Shown: piece by piece, positions 22,918-31,435 of the stretch
Numbering within the stretch: position 1 is the first letter of the stretch
How the letters are laid out: each line of letters begins with the position of its first letter
DNA from: Sphingorhabdus sp. EL138
GTDB taxonomy: Bacteria > Pseudomonadota > Alphaproteobacteria > Sphingomonadales > Sphingomonadaceae
Reading direction: 5' to 3'
Length of the DNA stretch: 64,000 bases
NCBI RefSeq assembly: GCF_945882965.1
Contig: NZ_CAMCWY010000002.1
Location: 1-64,000 of the forward strand
Notes under the pieces: model-generated
What the model was told of the DNA's origin: nothing
The model's database searches: none
Seen by the model: only the letters and a program-made list of their open reading frames with translations
Translations under genes and position numbers: made by a program

Positions 22918-23522
22918 CCGCTGCATTATCGCTTCAGGATATTCAGCCCGGATTTGCCGATCCGGTCTATGATGCCCAGCGGATTTTTAGGCGGCTGATG
23001 GACGCGATGGCGCGGCCGGGTCGGATAGTTGATATCGATGCTGACATTGTGCCGCCCGTTCCGGGGCTTGAAGGGTTAAGCGCCATTGCATTGACGCTGC
23101 TCGACTTTGAAACACCCGTTTATTTGCCGCGCGGTGAAATAGGCGAGGCTTTATCAGGATGGCTGCGTTTTCACTGCGGCTGCCCGGTCACAACTGACCC
23201 GCAAGAAGCGGTTTTCGCAATTTTATCGGTGACAGAGTTGCTGCCAATTTCGGCATTCAACTCGGGCGATCCAAAATATCCTGATCGCTCGACCACATTA
23301 TTACTGGCTTGCCCCGCGCTAGAAGGCGGCAAACATGTCAGCCTGACGGGTCCGGGCATCAAGGAAGCCGCGCATATTGCCCCGTCCGGTATACCCGATA
23401 GCTTTTGGAACGAAGTCATGGGTGATCGTTCGCAATTCCAACTGGGCGTCGACATCATCATGGGCACAAGCAACGCCGTCATCGGCCTACCACGGACCAC
23501 CCGCATCAACGAGGAGAGCTAG
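22914..23522 (+). CDS. phnH: PhnH, C-P lyase core subunit
   Basis: 202 residues. PGFADPVYDAQRIFRRLMDA MARPGRI is the conserved PhnH N-terminus; LTLLDFETPVYL and FWNEVMGDRSQFQLGVDIIM also match. It belongs to the PLP-transferase-like fold without PLP chemistry and is a structural subunit of the PhnGHIJ complex. It is coupled to phnG (4-bp overlap) and 2 bp upstream of phnI. Confidence 0.95.
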   Translation: MTAALSLQDIQPGFADPVYDAQRIFRRLMDAMARPGRIVDIDADIVPPVPGLEGLSAIALTLLDFETPVYLPRGEIGEALSGWLRFHCGCPVTTDPQEAVFAILSVTELLPISAFNSGDPKYPDRSTTLLLACPALEGGKHVSLTGPGIKEAAHIAPSGIPDSFWNEVMGDRSQFQLGVDIIMGTSNAVIGLPRTTRINEES

Positions 23523-23524
23523 AT

Positions 23525-24646
23525 ATGGCTTATGTTTCGGTCAAAGGCGGAGAACGCGCCATTAGTAATGCCCATGCTTGGCTTGATGAAGCCCGGCGCG
23601 GCGACACAAATGTGCCAGAACTTGGGGTCGCGCAGATCCGTGAACAATTGTCGCTGGCCGTCGACCGGGTGATGATGGAAGGAAGCTGCTACGATCCCGA
23701 TCTTGCCGCACTTGCGATCAAACAGGCGCGTGGCGACGTGACCGAAGCAATCTTTTTGTTGCGCGCCTATCGCACCACACTCTCACGTTTTGGTGCATCG
23801 GAACCAATCAATACGACAAAAATGTCCGTCGCACGCCGCGTTTCGGCAGCGTTTAAGGATATCCCCGGCGGGCAAATCCTGGGGCCAACCTTTGACTATA
23901 CGCATCGGCTGATCGACTTCGGCTTGAGCGATGACAAAACAGTACCCGCAGCCCCGCTTGGCGACACGCCGGTTGCCGAGCACATCCCGGCAATTGCGTC
24001 TGTGTTTGCCCATGAAGCGTTACTGGAACCTGCCCCGACCGATGCAGACGATGGCGCCGAGCCCTATGATTTAACGCGTCAGCCAATGGCATTTCCGGCT
24101 GGGCGCGACCAACGACTTCAAGCGCTCGCCCGTGGTGATGAAGGTTTCCTTCTAAGCCTCGCGTATGCCTCGCAACGCGGATGGGGTAATACACACCCTC
24201 TATGCGGAGAAATTCGCATGGGCGAAGTGGCAGTCGAATTTACGCCGGAGGAACTCGGGTTCCCAATCGAAGTTGGCGAAATAACGGTCACTGAATGTCA
24301 GATGATTTCAAATTTCGAAGGATCGGCAGAAAGCCCCCCGCAATTCACGCGCGGCTATGGTCTGACCTTTGGTCATAATGAACGCAAAGCGATGAGCATG
24401 GCGATCGTTGACCGCGCACTGCGCCATGCCGAAGTTGGCGAAGCGGGCGTGCATGCCGTTCAGGATGAAGAATTTGTGCTTTATCATAGCGACAATGTCG
24501 AAGCGTCGGGCTTCGTCCAGCATTTAAAGCTGCCGCACTATGTCGACTTTCAAGCCGAATTACAGTTCGTACGTCGGCTTAAAAAGGAATGGGAAGAAGC
24601 GCGTGCCAATTCCGATACCAGTGAATTTGCCGAGGCAGCGGAATGA
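23525..24646 (+). CDS. phnI: PhnI, C-P lyase core subunit (nucleosidase)
   Basis: 373 residues, the normal family length. MAYVSVKGGERAISNAHAWL, RRVSAAFKDIPGGQILGPTF DYTHRLIDF, LSLAYASQRGWGNTHPLCGE and FGHNERKAMSMAIVDRALRH are standard PhnI segments. With PhnG, H and L it displaces adenine from ATP by phosphonate. An AGCTAGAT stretch precedes the ATG; the stop overlaps phnJ (ATGA). Confidence 0.96.
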   Translation: MAYVSVKGGERAISNAHAWLDEARRGDTNVPELGVAQIREQLSLAVDRVMMEGSCYDPDLAALAIKQARGDVTEAIFLLRAYRTTLSRFGASEPINTTKMSVARRVSAAFKDIPGGQILGPTFDYTHRLIDFGLSDDKTVPAAPLGDTPVAEHIPAIASVFAHEALLEPAPTDADDGAEPYDLTRQPMAFPAGRDQRLQALARGDEGFLLSLAYASQRGWGNTHPLCGEIRMGEVAVEFTPEELGFPIEVGEITVTECQMISNFEGSAESPPQFTRGYGLTFGHNERKAMSMAIVDRALRHAEVGEAGVHAVQDEEFVLYHSDNVEASGFVQHLKLPHYVDFQAELQFVRRLKKEWEEARANSDTSEFAEAAE

Positions 24647-25560
24647 ACGCGCCATCAAACTTGCCTGCCAACAGGGTCTACAACTACGCCTATCTTGACG
24701 AGCAGACAAAGCGGATGATCCGCCGGTCGATACTGAAGGCCATCGCCATTCCGGGCTACCAAGTGCCATTCGGGTCACGTGAAATGCCGGTGCCTTATGG
24801 CTGGGGAACCGGGGGTATTCAGGTGACTGCATCCATTATCGGTCCGGACGATGTGTATAAATGCATCGACCAAGGCGCCGATGACACGACTAACGCTGTG
24901 TCCATCCGGCGTTTTTTCGCGCGCGTTGCCGATGTGGCGACGACCGAGCAAACCGAAGAGGCGACGATCATCCAGACGCGCCACCGAATCCCGGAAGCGC
25001 CGCTGCAGGAAGGCCAAATTATGGTCTACCAAGTGCCGCAGCCTGAGCCGTTACGCGGGCTGGAGCCACGTGAGACTGAAACCCGCGCGATGCATGCCTA
25101 TGAAGAATATGGGCTCCAATATCTGTCGCTTTACGAAAGTGTCGCTGCTTATGGCCGTATCGCTGGCGGCGCTGGCTATCCGGTGCTGGTGGACGAGCGG
25201 TATCTGATGTCGCCCTCGCCAATCCCAAAATTCGACAACCCGAAGCTGCACCAAAGCGAGGCGCTTCACCTGTTTGGCGCGGGACGCGAAAAGCGCATTT
25301 ATGCTGTGCCGCCGCATACCGATGTGCGCAGTCTGGATTTTGAGGATTACCCTTTCGAAATCCAAAGCTGGGACGAAGTATGCGCGCTGTGCAATTGCGA
25401 CAGCAGCTACAAGGACGAAGTGATCCTTGACGATGACGGCAACCGCATGTTCGTCTGTTCGGACAGTGCGTATTGCGGTGAGCGCCGAAAGCAAGGCCAT
25501 AGCGGCCCATTGGCTGGCCATGCGCTGGATCAGTTAGATCAGCCGGAGGACGCCGAATGA
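24643..25560 (+). CDS. phnJ: PhnJ, radical SAM C-P lyase
   Basis: 305 residues. It carries the unusual PhnJ cluster motif C-x2-C-x21-C-x5-C: Cys247, Cys250, Cys272 and Cys278 in VCALCNCDSS...FVCSDSAYCG. Cys272 aligns with the catalytic thiyl Cys of the family. Other blocks are AIPGYQVPFGSREMPVPYGW GTGG, and QDGADDTTNAVSIRR-like QGADDTTNAVSIRRF. It breaks the C-P bond of ribose 1-phosphonate 5-phosphate, releasing the alkane and a 1,2-cyclic phosphate. All expected residues are present, so the enzyme should be active. Confidence 0.97.
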   Translation: MNAPSNLPANRVYNYAYLDEQTKRMIRRSILKAIAIPGYQVPFGSREMPVPYGWGTGGIQVTASIIGPDDVYKCIDQGADDTTNAVSIRRFFARVADVATTEQTEEATIIQTRHRIPEAPLQEGQIMVYQVPQPEPLRGLEPRETETRAMHAYEEYGLQYLSLYESVAAYGRIAGGAGYPVLVDERYLMSPSPIPKFDNPKLHQSEALHLFGAGREKRIYAVPPHTDVRSLDFEDYPFEIQSWDEVCALCNCDSSYKDEVILDDDGNRMFVCSDSAYCGERRKQGHSGPLAGHALDQLDQPEDAE

Positions 25561-26354
25561 GCATGATCACACCTATCGAACGTGATGAACAGCTGCTTGT
25601 TGTCGAAGGCTTAGACAAATCCTTCGGTCCGATTGGCGCCTGCCGCGATGTCAGTTTTGAACTACGCCGGGGAGAGATTTTAGGCATTGTTGGAGAGAGC
25701 GGATCGGGCAAGACAACATTGTTGCGGTGCATTTCGGGTCAGCTTGAACCAACTGGAGGCCAAGTCCTATTCAACAGCCGCCGTCATGGAATGCACGACA
25801 TTTTCGCGCTGTCCGAACAGGACCGTCGCCGAATCGCACGTGAGGAATGGGGTTATGTCCACCAAAATCCGCGCGATGGTTTACGCATGCGCGTATCGGG
25901 GGGCGCAAATGTCGCTGAACCGCTCATGATGAACGGCCGCCGCCATTATGGCGAAATGCGCGAACAGTCCTTGAACTGGTTTGAGCGGGTGGAACTGGAT
26001 CTTGGCCGCATTGACAATAAGCCGCGCACCTTTTCGGGCGGTATGCAACAGCGTCTGCAAATCGCCCGCAATCTCATCCACAATCCAAGCCTGGTGTTCA
26101 TGGACGAGCCCACTGGCGGCCTTGACGTGTCGGTTCAGGCGCGGCTTCTTGATCTCATGCGCGTCTTGGTGCGTGAAATGGGTCTGGCTGCCATTATCGT
26201 GACCCATGACATTGGCGTCGCGAGACTGCTGGCCGACCGGCTGCTGGTCATGAAATCCGGCTTCGTGGTCGAACAAGGCCTGACTGATCAGGTGCTTGAC
26301 GATCCGCAGCATGGCTACACCCAGCTGCTCGTTTCCTCCGTACTTCAGATTTGA
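25557..26354 (+). CDS. phnK: PhnK, ABC-type ATPase of the C-P lyase complex
   Basis: 265 residues with Walker A GESGSGKTT, signature FSGGMQQRLQ and Walker B LVFMDEPTGGLD. WGYVHQNPRDGLRMRVSGGANVAE matches PhnK specifically. It binds the PhnGHIJ core and is not a transport ATPase. It overlaps phnJ by ATGA. Confidence 0.95.
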   Translation: MSMITPIERDEQLLVVEGLDKSFGPIGACRDVSFELRRGEILGIVGESGSGKTTLLRCISGQLEPTGGQVLFNSRRHGMHDIFALSEQDRRRIAREEWGYVHQNPRDGLRMRVSGGANVAEPLMMNGRRHYGEMREQSLNWFERVELDLGRIDNKPRTFSGGMQQRLQIARNLIHNPSLVFMDEPTGGLDVSVQARLLDLMRVLVREMGLAAIIVTHDIGVARLLADRLLVMKSGFVVEQGLTDQVLDDPQHGYTQLLVSSVLQI

Positions 26355-27079
26355 GCAAAGATATGACCATGATGGAAGATCAAGCTGCCGCCATCCGTAT
26401 TGAGGCTATTGCAAAGACATTCACGCTGCACAATCAGGGCAGTACATTGGTGCCGGTTTTTGCAAATGTTTCGCTTGAAGTTGCCGCTGGCGAATGCGTG
26501 GTGTTGAGCGGCGTATCAGGGGTAGGCAAATCGACGATGCTGCGCGCTATTTATGGCAATTATGTGCCAAGCGATGGCTCAGTGAAGTTATTTCATGACG
26601 GTGAATATGTGGATATCACTAATGCGCCACCACATGTCGTTCTCGACATTCGGCGGCGGACAATGGGCTATGTCAGCCAGTTCCTGCGGGTCATTCCACG
26701 GATACAGACACTGCAATTGGTGATGGAACCCTTGCTGGAAAACAGCGTCGATGCAGGGGAGGCGAAGGACCGGGCCGAAGCTATTCTTGCGATGCTTAAC
26801 CTTCCCAAGGCATTATGGGGTCTGCCACCTGCAACATTTTCGGGTGGTGAGCAGCAGCGCGTGAACATCGCGCGTGTGATGGTGCGTGAATATCCGGTGT
26901 TGCTGCTCGACGAGCCAACGGCATCGCTTGATGCGGCCAATAGGCAGACGGTCATCAAGCTAATGAATGCAGCACGTGATCGCGGCACCGCCATGGTAGG
27001 CATCTTTCACGATGAAGCCGTGCGCAACGCAGTTGCAACGCGCTTTTTCGATGTAACCGAATATCGACTGGCGGCCTGA
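26351..27079 (+). CDS. phnL: PhnL, ABC-type ATPase of the C-P lyase complex
   Basis: 242 residues from TTG 26351 (TTGA overlap with phnK), or more likely from ATG 26363 (GAGCAAAG upstream). Walker A GVSGVGKST, GYVSQFLRVIPRIQTLQLVMEP, signature FSGGEQQRVNIARV and Walker B LLLDEPTASLD match PhnL. It dimerises with PhnK on the core complex. phnM starts 3 bp downstream. Confidence 0.94.
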   Translation: MSKDMTMMEDQAAAIRIEAIAKTFTLHNQGSTLVPVFANVSLEVAAGECVVLSGVSGVGKSTMLRAIYGNYVPSDGSVKLFHDGEYVDITNAPPHVVLDIRRRTMGYVSQFLRVIPRIQTLQLVMEPLLENSVDAGEAKDRAEAILAMLNLPKALWGLPPATFSGGEQQRVNIARVMVREYPVLLLDEPTASLDAANRQTVIKLMNAARDRGTAMVGIFHDEAVRNAVATRFFDVTEYRLAA

Positions 27080-27082
27080 TTT

Positions 27083-28180
27083 ATGCGCGAAACACGTATC
27101 TTCAGCAATTATGTTGTAACATCCGACGCGGTCATATCGGCAGAAATTTTGGTCCGTGACGGTGTGATCGAAGCGATTGAACCACGCACGTCTGCGTCGG
27201 CTGGAGCAGACGACTGGGGCGACGATTACATCATTCCGGGCCTGGTCGATATCCATACAGACAATCTCGAAAAGCATTACCAGCCGCGTCCGGGTGCCAC
27301 ATGGGATTCTGTCGGCGCGGTTATGGCGCATGATGCCCAGTGCATATCGGCAGGGATTACGACCGTCTTTGACTCGCTGTGCCTGCACGGTGAGCGCAAC
27401 GGTCTTAACCGAGCCGAAGCCTTTCCGGTATTGATCGACGCGATCGAATCTGCCGCGAGCCAAGGTTTTTTGAAAGCAGAGCATATCCTGCACATCCGTT
27501 GCGAAGTTACAAATCCTGCCTTAATGGACGGGCTGGAACCGCAGCTTGATAATCCGCGGGTGAAAATGCTTTCGCTGATGGATCACAGGCCGGGTCAGCG
27601 GCAATTGAGAAGTAGGACCGTCAACGAAGCGGTTGATGCCGAAGCCGAGAGCCTCGCCGAATTATGCGCCAGCCATCGCGCGAAGATTGCCGGCATTTCT
27701 GCCCATTATGGCTTTACCCTCGCCGCGCATGATGACGCGACCGTCGAACAGGTGCGGGAAGCTAGTGCATTTGGATGCACCATGGCGGAATTTCCCGTGA
27801 CAATCGAGGCCGCGCAAGAGGCACGCGCGTCGGAAATGGTGATCGCGATGGGAGCGCCCAACTTGGTGCGCGGCGGATCGCACTCTGGCAATTTATCGGC
27901 AGGTGCGGCGGCAAAAGCGGATCTGCTGGACATTATTACGTCGGACTATATTCCCTTTTCAATGCTGCGAGCCGCTTTCCTGCTGACTGAGGAACCCTAT
28001 GGCTGGTCGTTACCGCGCGCAATCGCGACGGTGACTCACGCGCCCGCCAAGGCAACTGCGCTCACTGACCGTGGTAGAGTTGCTAAGGGGTTTAACGCGG
28101 ATCTCGTTCGCGTCGCCTGGCAAGCTGGCAAATGGCCGCGCCCGGTTTCAGTCTGGCGCGGCGGTGAACGGGTAGCCTGA
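27083..28180 (+). CDS. phnM: PhnM triphosphate diphosphatase, paralogue 2
   Basis: 365 residues, in the canonical phnGHIJKLM position. DYIIPGLVDIHTDNLEKHYQ PRP, LSLMDHRPGQRQ, AAHDDATVEQV, AEFPVTIEAAQEA, GAPNLVRGGSHSGNLS and TSDYIPFSMLRAAF are hallmark PhnM blocks with all metal ligands present. It removes diphosphate from ribose 1-methylphosphonate 5-triphosphate. It is clearly paralogous to the 20378 copy; this one is the likely pathway enzyme. Confidence 0.95.
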   Translation: MRETRIFSNYVVTSDAVISAEILVRDGVIEAIEPRTSASAGADDWGDDYIIPGLVDIHTDNLEKHYQPRPGATWDSVGAVMAHDAQCISAGITTVFDSLCLHGERNGLNRAEAFPVLIDAIESAASQGFLKAEHILHIRCEVTNPALMDGLEPQLDNPRVKMLSLMDHRPGQRQLRSRTVNEAVDAEAESLAELCASHRAKIAGISAHYGFTLAAHDDATVEQVREASAFGCTMAEFPVTIEAAQEARASEMVIAMGAPNLVRGGSHSGNLSAGAAAKADLLDIITSDYIPFSMLRAAFLLTEEPYGWSLPRAIATVTHAPAKATALTDRGRVAKGFNADLVRVAWQAGKWPRPVSVWRGGERVA

Positions 28181-28186
28181 CGAGAC

Positions 28187-28876
28187 ATGACAGGCCGCTA
28201 TGCCATTTATTACGCGCCCGACTCAGACAGTCCATTATGGCTGCGCGCATCCCAGTGGTTGGGTCGCGATGCCGCATCTAGACAGGATGTTCCACAATAT
28301 GTCCCTATAGGCTCTGATGCCGCAGCGTTTTCGGCGCTGACAGCGGACGCCCGTCATTATGGCTTCCACGCCACATTGAAAGCACCATTCGCGCTCGCCG
28401 ACGATGCTTGCGAAGAAGAACTCATTGCGGCGGTTGAGGAATTCGCAACCCAACGCGCCGCTTTTTCAGTGGAAATTGCGCCTCAGATACTTGGGCATTT
28501 CATCGCCTTTCGGTTAGCCGAAAAATCTGCGGAAATGCTGGCCTTGCATGAAGACTGCGTTTGCGAATTCGACAACTTCCGGGCGCTTCCGACCCATGCA
28601 GAATTGGAGCGAAGGCGCAAAGCGAAGCTGAGCGAACAACAGGACCGGCAGCTGGTGGAATGGGGTTACCCCTATATCTTTGACGATTTCAGGTTTCATA
28701 TGACGCTGTCGGGTCGAATCGAAGATGCCGCGATGCGCCAAGCATTTCTGGACGCAGCGATGGCATTTTTTGCCGACGATATCGGTGCGCATCGGTTCGG
28801 ATCTCTGTGCGTCTTCCATCAGCCAGACCGTGAAAGTAACTTTAATGTCAAAGCCCGCTTCCCGTTCTTGGGCTGA
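28187..28876 (+). CDS. DUF1045 2H-phosphoesterase-like phosphonate-operon protein
   Basis: 229 residues, the family linked to phn operons (TIGR03223 type). Two H-x-T-hydrophobic motifs, YGFHATLKAPF (about residue 65) and FRFHMTLSGRI (about residue 170), are the paired catalytic motifs of 2H phosphoesterases, which open cyclic phosphates. It follows phnM by 6 bp. phnP is not visible in the window, so this protein is a good candidate for opening the ribose 1,2-cyclic phosphate produced by PhnJ. That role is inferred. Confidence 0.88.
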   Translation: MTGRYAIYYAPDSDSPLWLRASQWLGRDAASRQDVPQYVPIGSDAAAFSALTADARHYGFHATLKAPFALADDACEEELIAAVEEFATQRAAFSVEIAPQILGHFIAFRLAEKSAEMLALHEDCVCEFDNFRALPTHAELERRRKAKLSEQQDRQLVEWGYPYIFDDFRFHMTLSGRIEDAAMRQAFLDAAMAFFADDIGAHRFGSLCVFHQPDRESNFNVKARFPFLG

Positions 28877-28900
28877 TGATTTTTAAGTTTTGCACGGCCG

Positions 28901-29434
28901 ATGTTCGATCCCTCGCATTTGTTTCACGCGTCGCATGAATCCGGTATCAAAGCGTTTTATCCAAGGATTCCGCCAGCTCCGGAAGTGGGACAGAACAACC
29001 CATGTGTCTGGACAACAAGCTATCCGTTTTTATCAAACTACCTTGCCCCACGTGATTGCCCCAGAATCATTTTTGGAAGAGGGCCGGCCACGACCAAAGC
29101 AGACGCCGACCGATTTATCGGCAAAAGCAAAGCGTCACGTATCGTTGTTATTGAAAAGGACTGGCGCAGCCGGATGGCGGAAATGCCCATGTGGATCTAT
29201 GCATTTGAGGCCGGACCGCACTGGAATTTATTTGACCCCAATAGTGGGGTTTATGTCAGTGAGATATCCGTGATGCCCCTGCAACGGCACAGAATTCAAA
29301 GCCCCGCCGAAGCGCTGGCCGAACATGGCGCGGAATTACGCGAAGTCGACAATCTCTGGCCGATGATTGAAGCCGTAAGTCGATCCACGCTTTCGTTTTC
29401 TATTATCCGTAAACGTAATGCGCAGTTGGGTTAG
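28901..29434 (+). CDS. DUF6886-like hypothetical protein
   Basis: 177 residues. LFHASHESGIKAFYPRIPP, CVWTTSYPFLSNYLAPRDCP RI and VVIEKDWRSRMAEMPMWIYAF resemble a conserved family of small bacterial proteins (FHVSEEPxIxxFxPR... NYLxPRDCPRV). The function is unknown; the start resembles ADP-ribosyltransferase-like folds but I would not claim activity. It is 24 bp downstream of the DUF1045 gene. Its last 17 codons are duplicated at 30079-30131 on the far side of the next gene. Confidence 0.6.
   Translation: MFDPSHLFHASHESGIKAFYPRIPPAPEVGQNNPCVWTTSYPFLSNYLAPRDCPRIIFGRGPATTKADADRFIGKSKASRIVVIEKDWRSRMAEMPMWIYAFEAGPHWNLFDPNSGVYVSEISVMPLQRHRIQSPAEALAEHGAELREVDNLWPMIEAVSRSTLSFSIIRKRNAQLG
29381..29434 (+). 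repeat. duplicated gene 3' end, copy 1
   Basis: Encodes RSTLSFSIIRKRNAQLG and the stop. It corresponds codon by codon to 30079-30131 (RSALLSSIIRKRTAQLV). Confidence 0.75.
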
Positions 29435-29533
29435 AGTTTTCATGCGCATCAGATTAGCGTCGGTCAGTGAGGGCCTGCCGCGCAACTTTCCACGATTATC
29501 GGTCGTTTTTCAACGGGCCCACTTTTACAAGGG

Positions 29534-30073
29534 ATGCGCTTCATGCGTGTGATGGTCGTCGGTATATCGGGAGCAGGTAAATCCACATTTGCGGCGCGGC
29601 TGGCCGAGGCGGCCGGACTGCGCGTGGTCGAACTTGATCTGCTGAACTGGGGGCCGGGCTGGTACAATCGAAGTGCGGAAGAACCAGAAGCTCTGATCAA
29701 TGCTATCGATGCGGCAACGCAGGGGGACAACTGGGTAGTTGCGGGTGGATATTCGCAGGTATGGCCGATTGTCTGGCCACGCATGAAGCATCTGGTATGG
29801 CTAGACCTGCCCCGCATGCAGGTGATGCGCCAGGTAATCCCTCGGTCGCTGGCGCGGGCGGCGTCGGGCACCGATGTGTTTCCTGGATGCCGCGAGGATT
29901 TCTTCCGGCTGTTCCGCGCCGAACACCCGATCCGTTGGGCTTGGAACAGGCATCATAGTCGCCGCGAAAGCATTGCCCGTGCATTAGCTGAACCCGCCTA
30001 TGCCCATCTTGAAGTTCATCGCTGCCATTCGCGCAAGGACGCCGATGCAGCGCTGGCGCGGCTGTCGACGTGA
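29534..30073 (+). CDS. P-loop kinase-like protein (FlaR/topology-modulation type)
   Basis: 179 residues. RVMVVGISGAGKSTFAARLA is a Walker A loop; VVELDLLNWGPGWYNRSAEE, WVVAGGYSQVWPIVWPRMKH and LVWLDLPRMQVM match the adenylate-kinase-like 'DNA topology modulation' family, small cytoplasmic nucleotide kinases of unclear substrate. ATG 29534 or 29543 (MRVMVVG) may be used. It is enclosed between two copies of the previous gene's 3' end, so it may be an insertion into the phn operon. A kinase that handles ribose phosphates is conceivable. Confidence 0.75.
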   Translation: MRFMRVMVVGISGAGKSTFAARLAEAAGLRVVELDLLNWGPGWYNRSAEEPEALINAIDAATQGDNWVVAGGYSQVWPIVWPRMKHLVWLDLPRMQVMRQVIPRSLARAASGTDVFPGCREDFFRLFRAEHPIRWAWNRHHSRRESIARALAEPAYAHLEVHRCHSRKDADAALARLST

Positions 30074-30078
30074 TAAAT

Positions 30079-30131
30079 CGATCCGCGCTCTTGTCTTCCA
30101 TTATCCGCAAACGCACTGCGCAACTGGTTAG
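30079..30131 (+). repeat. duplicated gene 3' end, copy 2
   Basis: Matches the 3' end of the DUF6886-like gene (29381-29434), but the stop codon has been lost. It lies just after the P-loop gene. Confidence 0.75.
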
Positions 30132-30198
30132 GCATTCGATAAATAACTGCGCAAGATCGCCTAGTTGCCGCGCCTACCCGCGCTGCACGCCTAAATTG

Positions 30199-30753
30199 TT
30201 ACATCGTTCCATTTTCGACCGCCAATAAAAAGGCCCTAATGGCTTCTTCAAGGCTGCCGTCATTGGTGACAATGACCACGTTATCGCCGTTCGGTTGAGC
30301 GATCCCTGCACGTGCCAAACGTCCTGCCACATCCGCGGCGCTTTCACGGCCGCGCGCCGCGATCCTATGTGCAAGGATATCAAGAGGTGCAGTGACGAAG
30401 ATGATCCGCAGATTTGAATATTTGCCGCGCGCGGTATCGAGGACGGTGCGTGAAACATTGACCACCACGGTTGCGCCGTTTTGGATCTGCTGATCGATCA
30501 CTGCGGGAACCCCGTAGCAAAGACCGTGCGCGTCCCATGAAAGGGCATAACCATCTGCGTTACGCGTTGCGTGAAAATCTTCGACGCTCACTTCTATATG
30601 ATCTTCGCCGCCGGCATCGCTCGGGCGGGTAATTTCACGTTTAGGGAAATGATAGCTGGCATCTGCTGAAAGCTTATCCGCTGCCGCCGAAATCAGGCTG
30701 TCCTTGCCCGCACCGGACGGGCCGACGACAAGAATCAGCCGGCCTTCAGCCAT
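30199..30753 (-). CDS. phnN: PhnN, ribose 1,5-bisphosphokinase
   Basis: 184 residues from ATG 30753, overlapping the acyltransferase stop by 8 bp; the reading to 30873 adds 40 residues not in the family. RLILVVGPSGAGKDSLISAA is the P-loop; SYHFPKREITRPSDAGGEDH and ALSWDAHGLCYGVP are guanylate-kinase-like PhnN blocks. It makes PRPP from ribose 1,5-bisphosphate, closing the C-P lyase pathway. It is the last gene of the phnDD2EEC operon. Confidence 0.92.
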   Translation of the reverse strand: MAEGRLILVVGPSGAGKDSLISAAADKLSADASYHFPKREITRPSDAGGEDHIEVSVEDFHATRNADGYALSWDAHGLCYGVPAVIDQQIQNGATVVVNVSRTVLDTARGKYSNLRIIFVTAPLDILAHRIAARGRESAADVAGRLARAGIAQPNGDNVVIVTNDGSLEEAIRAFLLAVENGTM

Positions 30754-31435
30754 GCTTCTCACAAAATTCTGCAGCGTCCAATTTACGAAATTCGTCCAGT
30801 GCGGAAGCAAGCCGGTCATGATCCCAGTCCCACCAGGCGATCTCGAGCAGCTTCTCCCGTGTCGCCGCATCAAACCGATTTTTGATTACCTCAGCCGCCA
30901 CTCCGACCACAACTGCAAAAGGTGGTACGTCCTTGGAAACCACCGCGCCAGCGCCAATGACGGCGCCGGTGCCAACGGTCACGCCGGCCAATATTGTTGC
31001 GCCATGTCCGACCCAGATGTCGTGCCCCATCTCAACTTTGTCGGCACGTCGCCATTCGAAGAATTCGGCATCGTCCGCATCACCCATCGCATAAGACACC
31101 GCACGATAGCTGAAATGATGCTGGGCTGCGCGCCATGTCGGATGATTACCCGGATTGATTCGCACATCGCGTGCGATTGAGCAGAATTTGCCGATTGCCG
31201 CGTAGGTCGCGCTCGAATCGCTGACGATATAGCTATAATCGTCAAACGAAACCTCATGCAGATGGGTCCGTGCACCCACTCGGGTCCAGCGGCCGAGCGC
31301 GCAATCGATTACCGCCGCTTCCGGATCAATCTCGGGTTCAGGTCCATGCGTTAAACTCTTTGCCCGCTGCGGAACTTCGCGCGCGACATATGTGAGGCCT
31401 TTGTCATTGGCGACGCTGACAAGCCGGCCGCTCAT
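30746..31435 (-). CDS. phosphonate-operon hexapeptide acyltransferase
   Basis: 229 residues forming a left-handed beta helix with hexapeptide repeats (IGKFCSIARDVRINPGNHPT, VEMGHDIWVGHGATILAGVT VGTGAVIGAGAVVSKDVPPF). HPTWRAAQHHFSYRA matches the xenobiotic/chloramphenicol acetyltransferase type and the phosphonate-operon subfamily (TIGR03308 type). It probably acetylates an aminoalkylphosphonate, a role played by PhnO elsewhere. It overlaps phnC and phnN by 4 and 8 bp. Confidence 0.88.
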   Translation of the reverse strand: MSGRLVSVANDKGLTYVAREVPQRAKSLTHGPEPEIDPEAAVIDCALGRWTRVGARTHLHEVSFDDYSYIVSDSSATYAAIGKFCSIARDVRINPGNHPTWRAAQHHFSYRAVSYAMGDADDAEFFEWRRADKVEMGHDIWVGHGATILAGVTVGTGAVIGAGAVVSKDVPPFAVVVGVAAEVIKNRFDAATREKLLEIAWWDWDHDRLASALDEFRKLDAAEFCEKHG

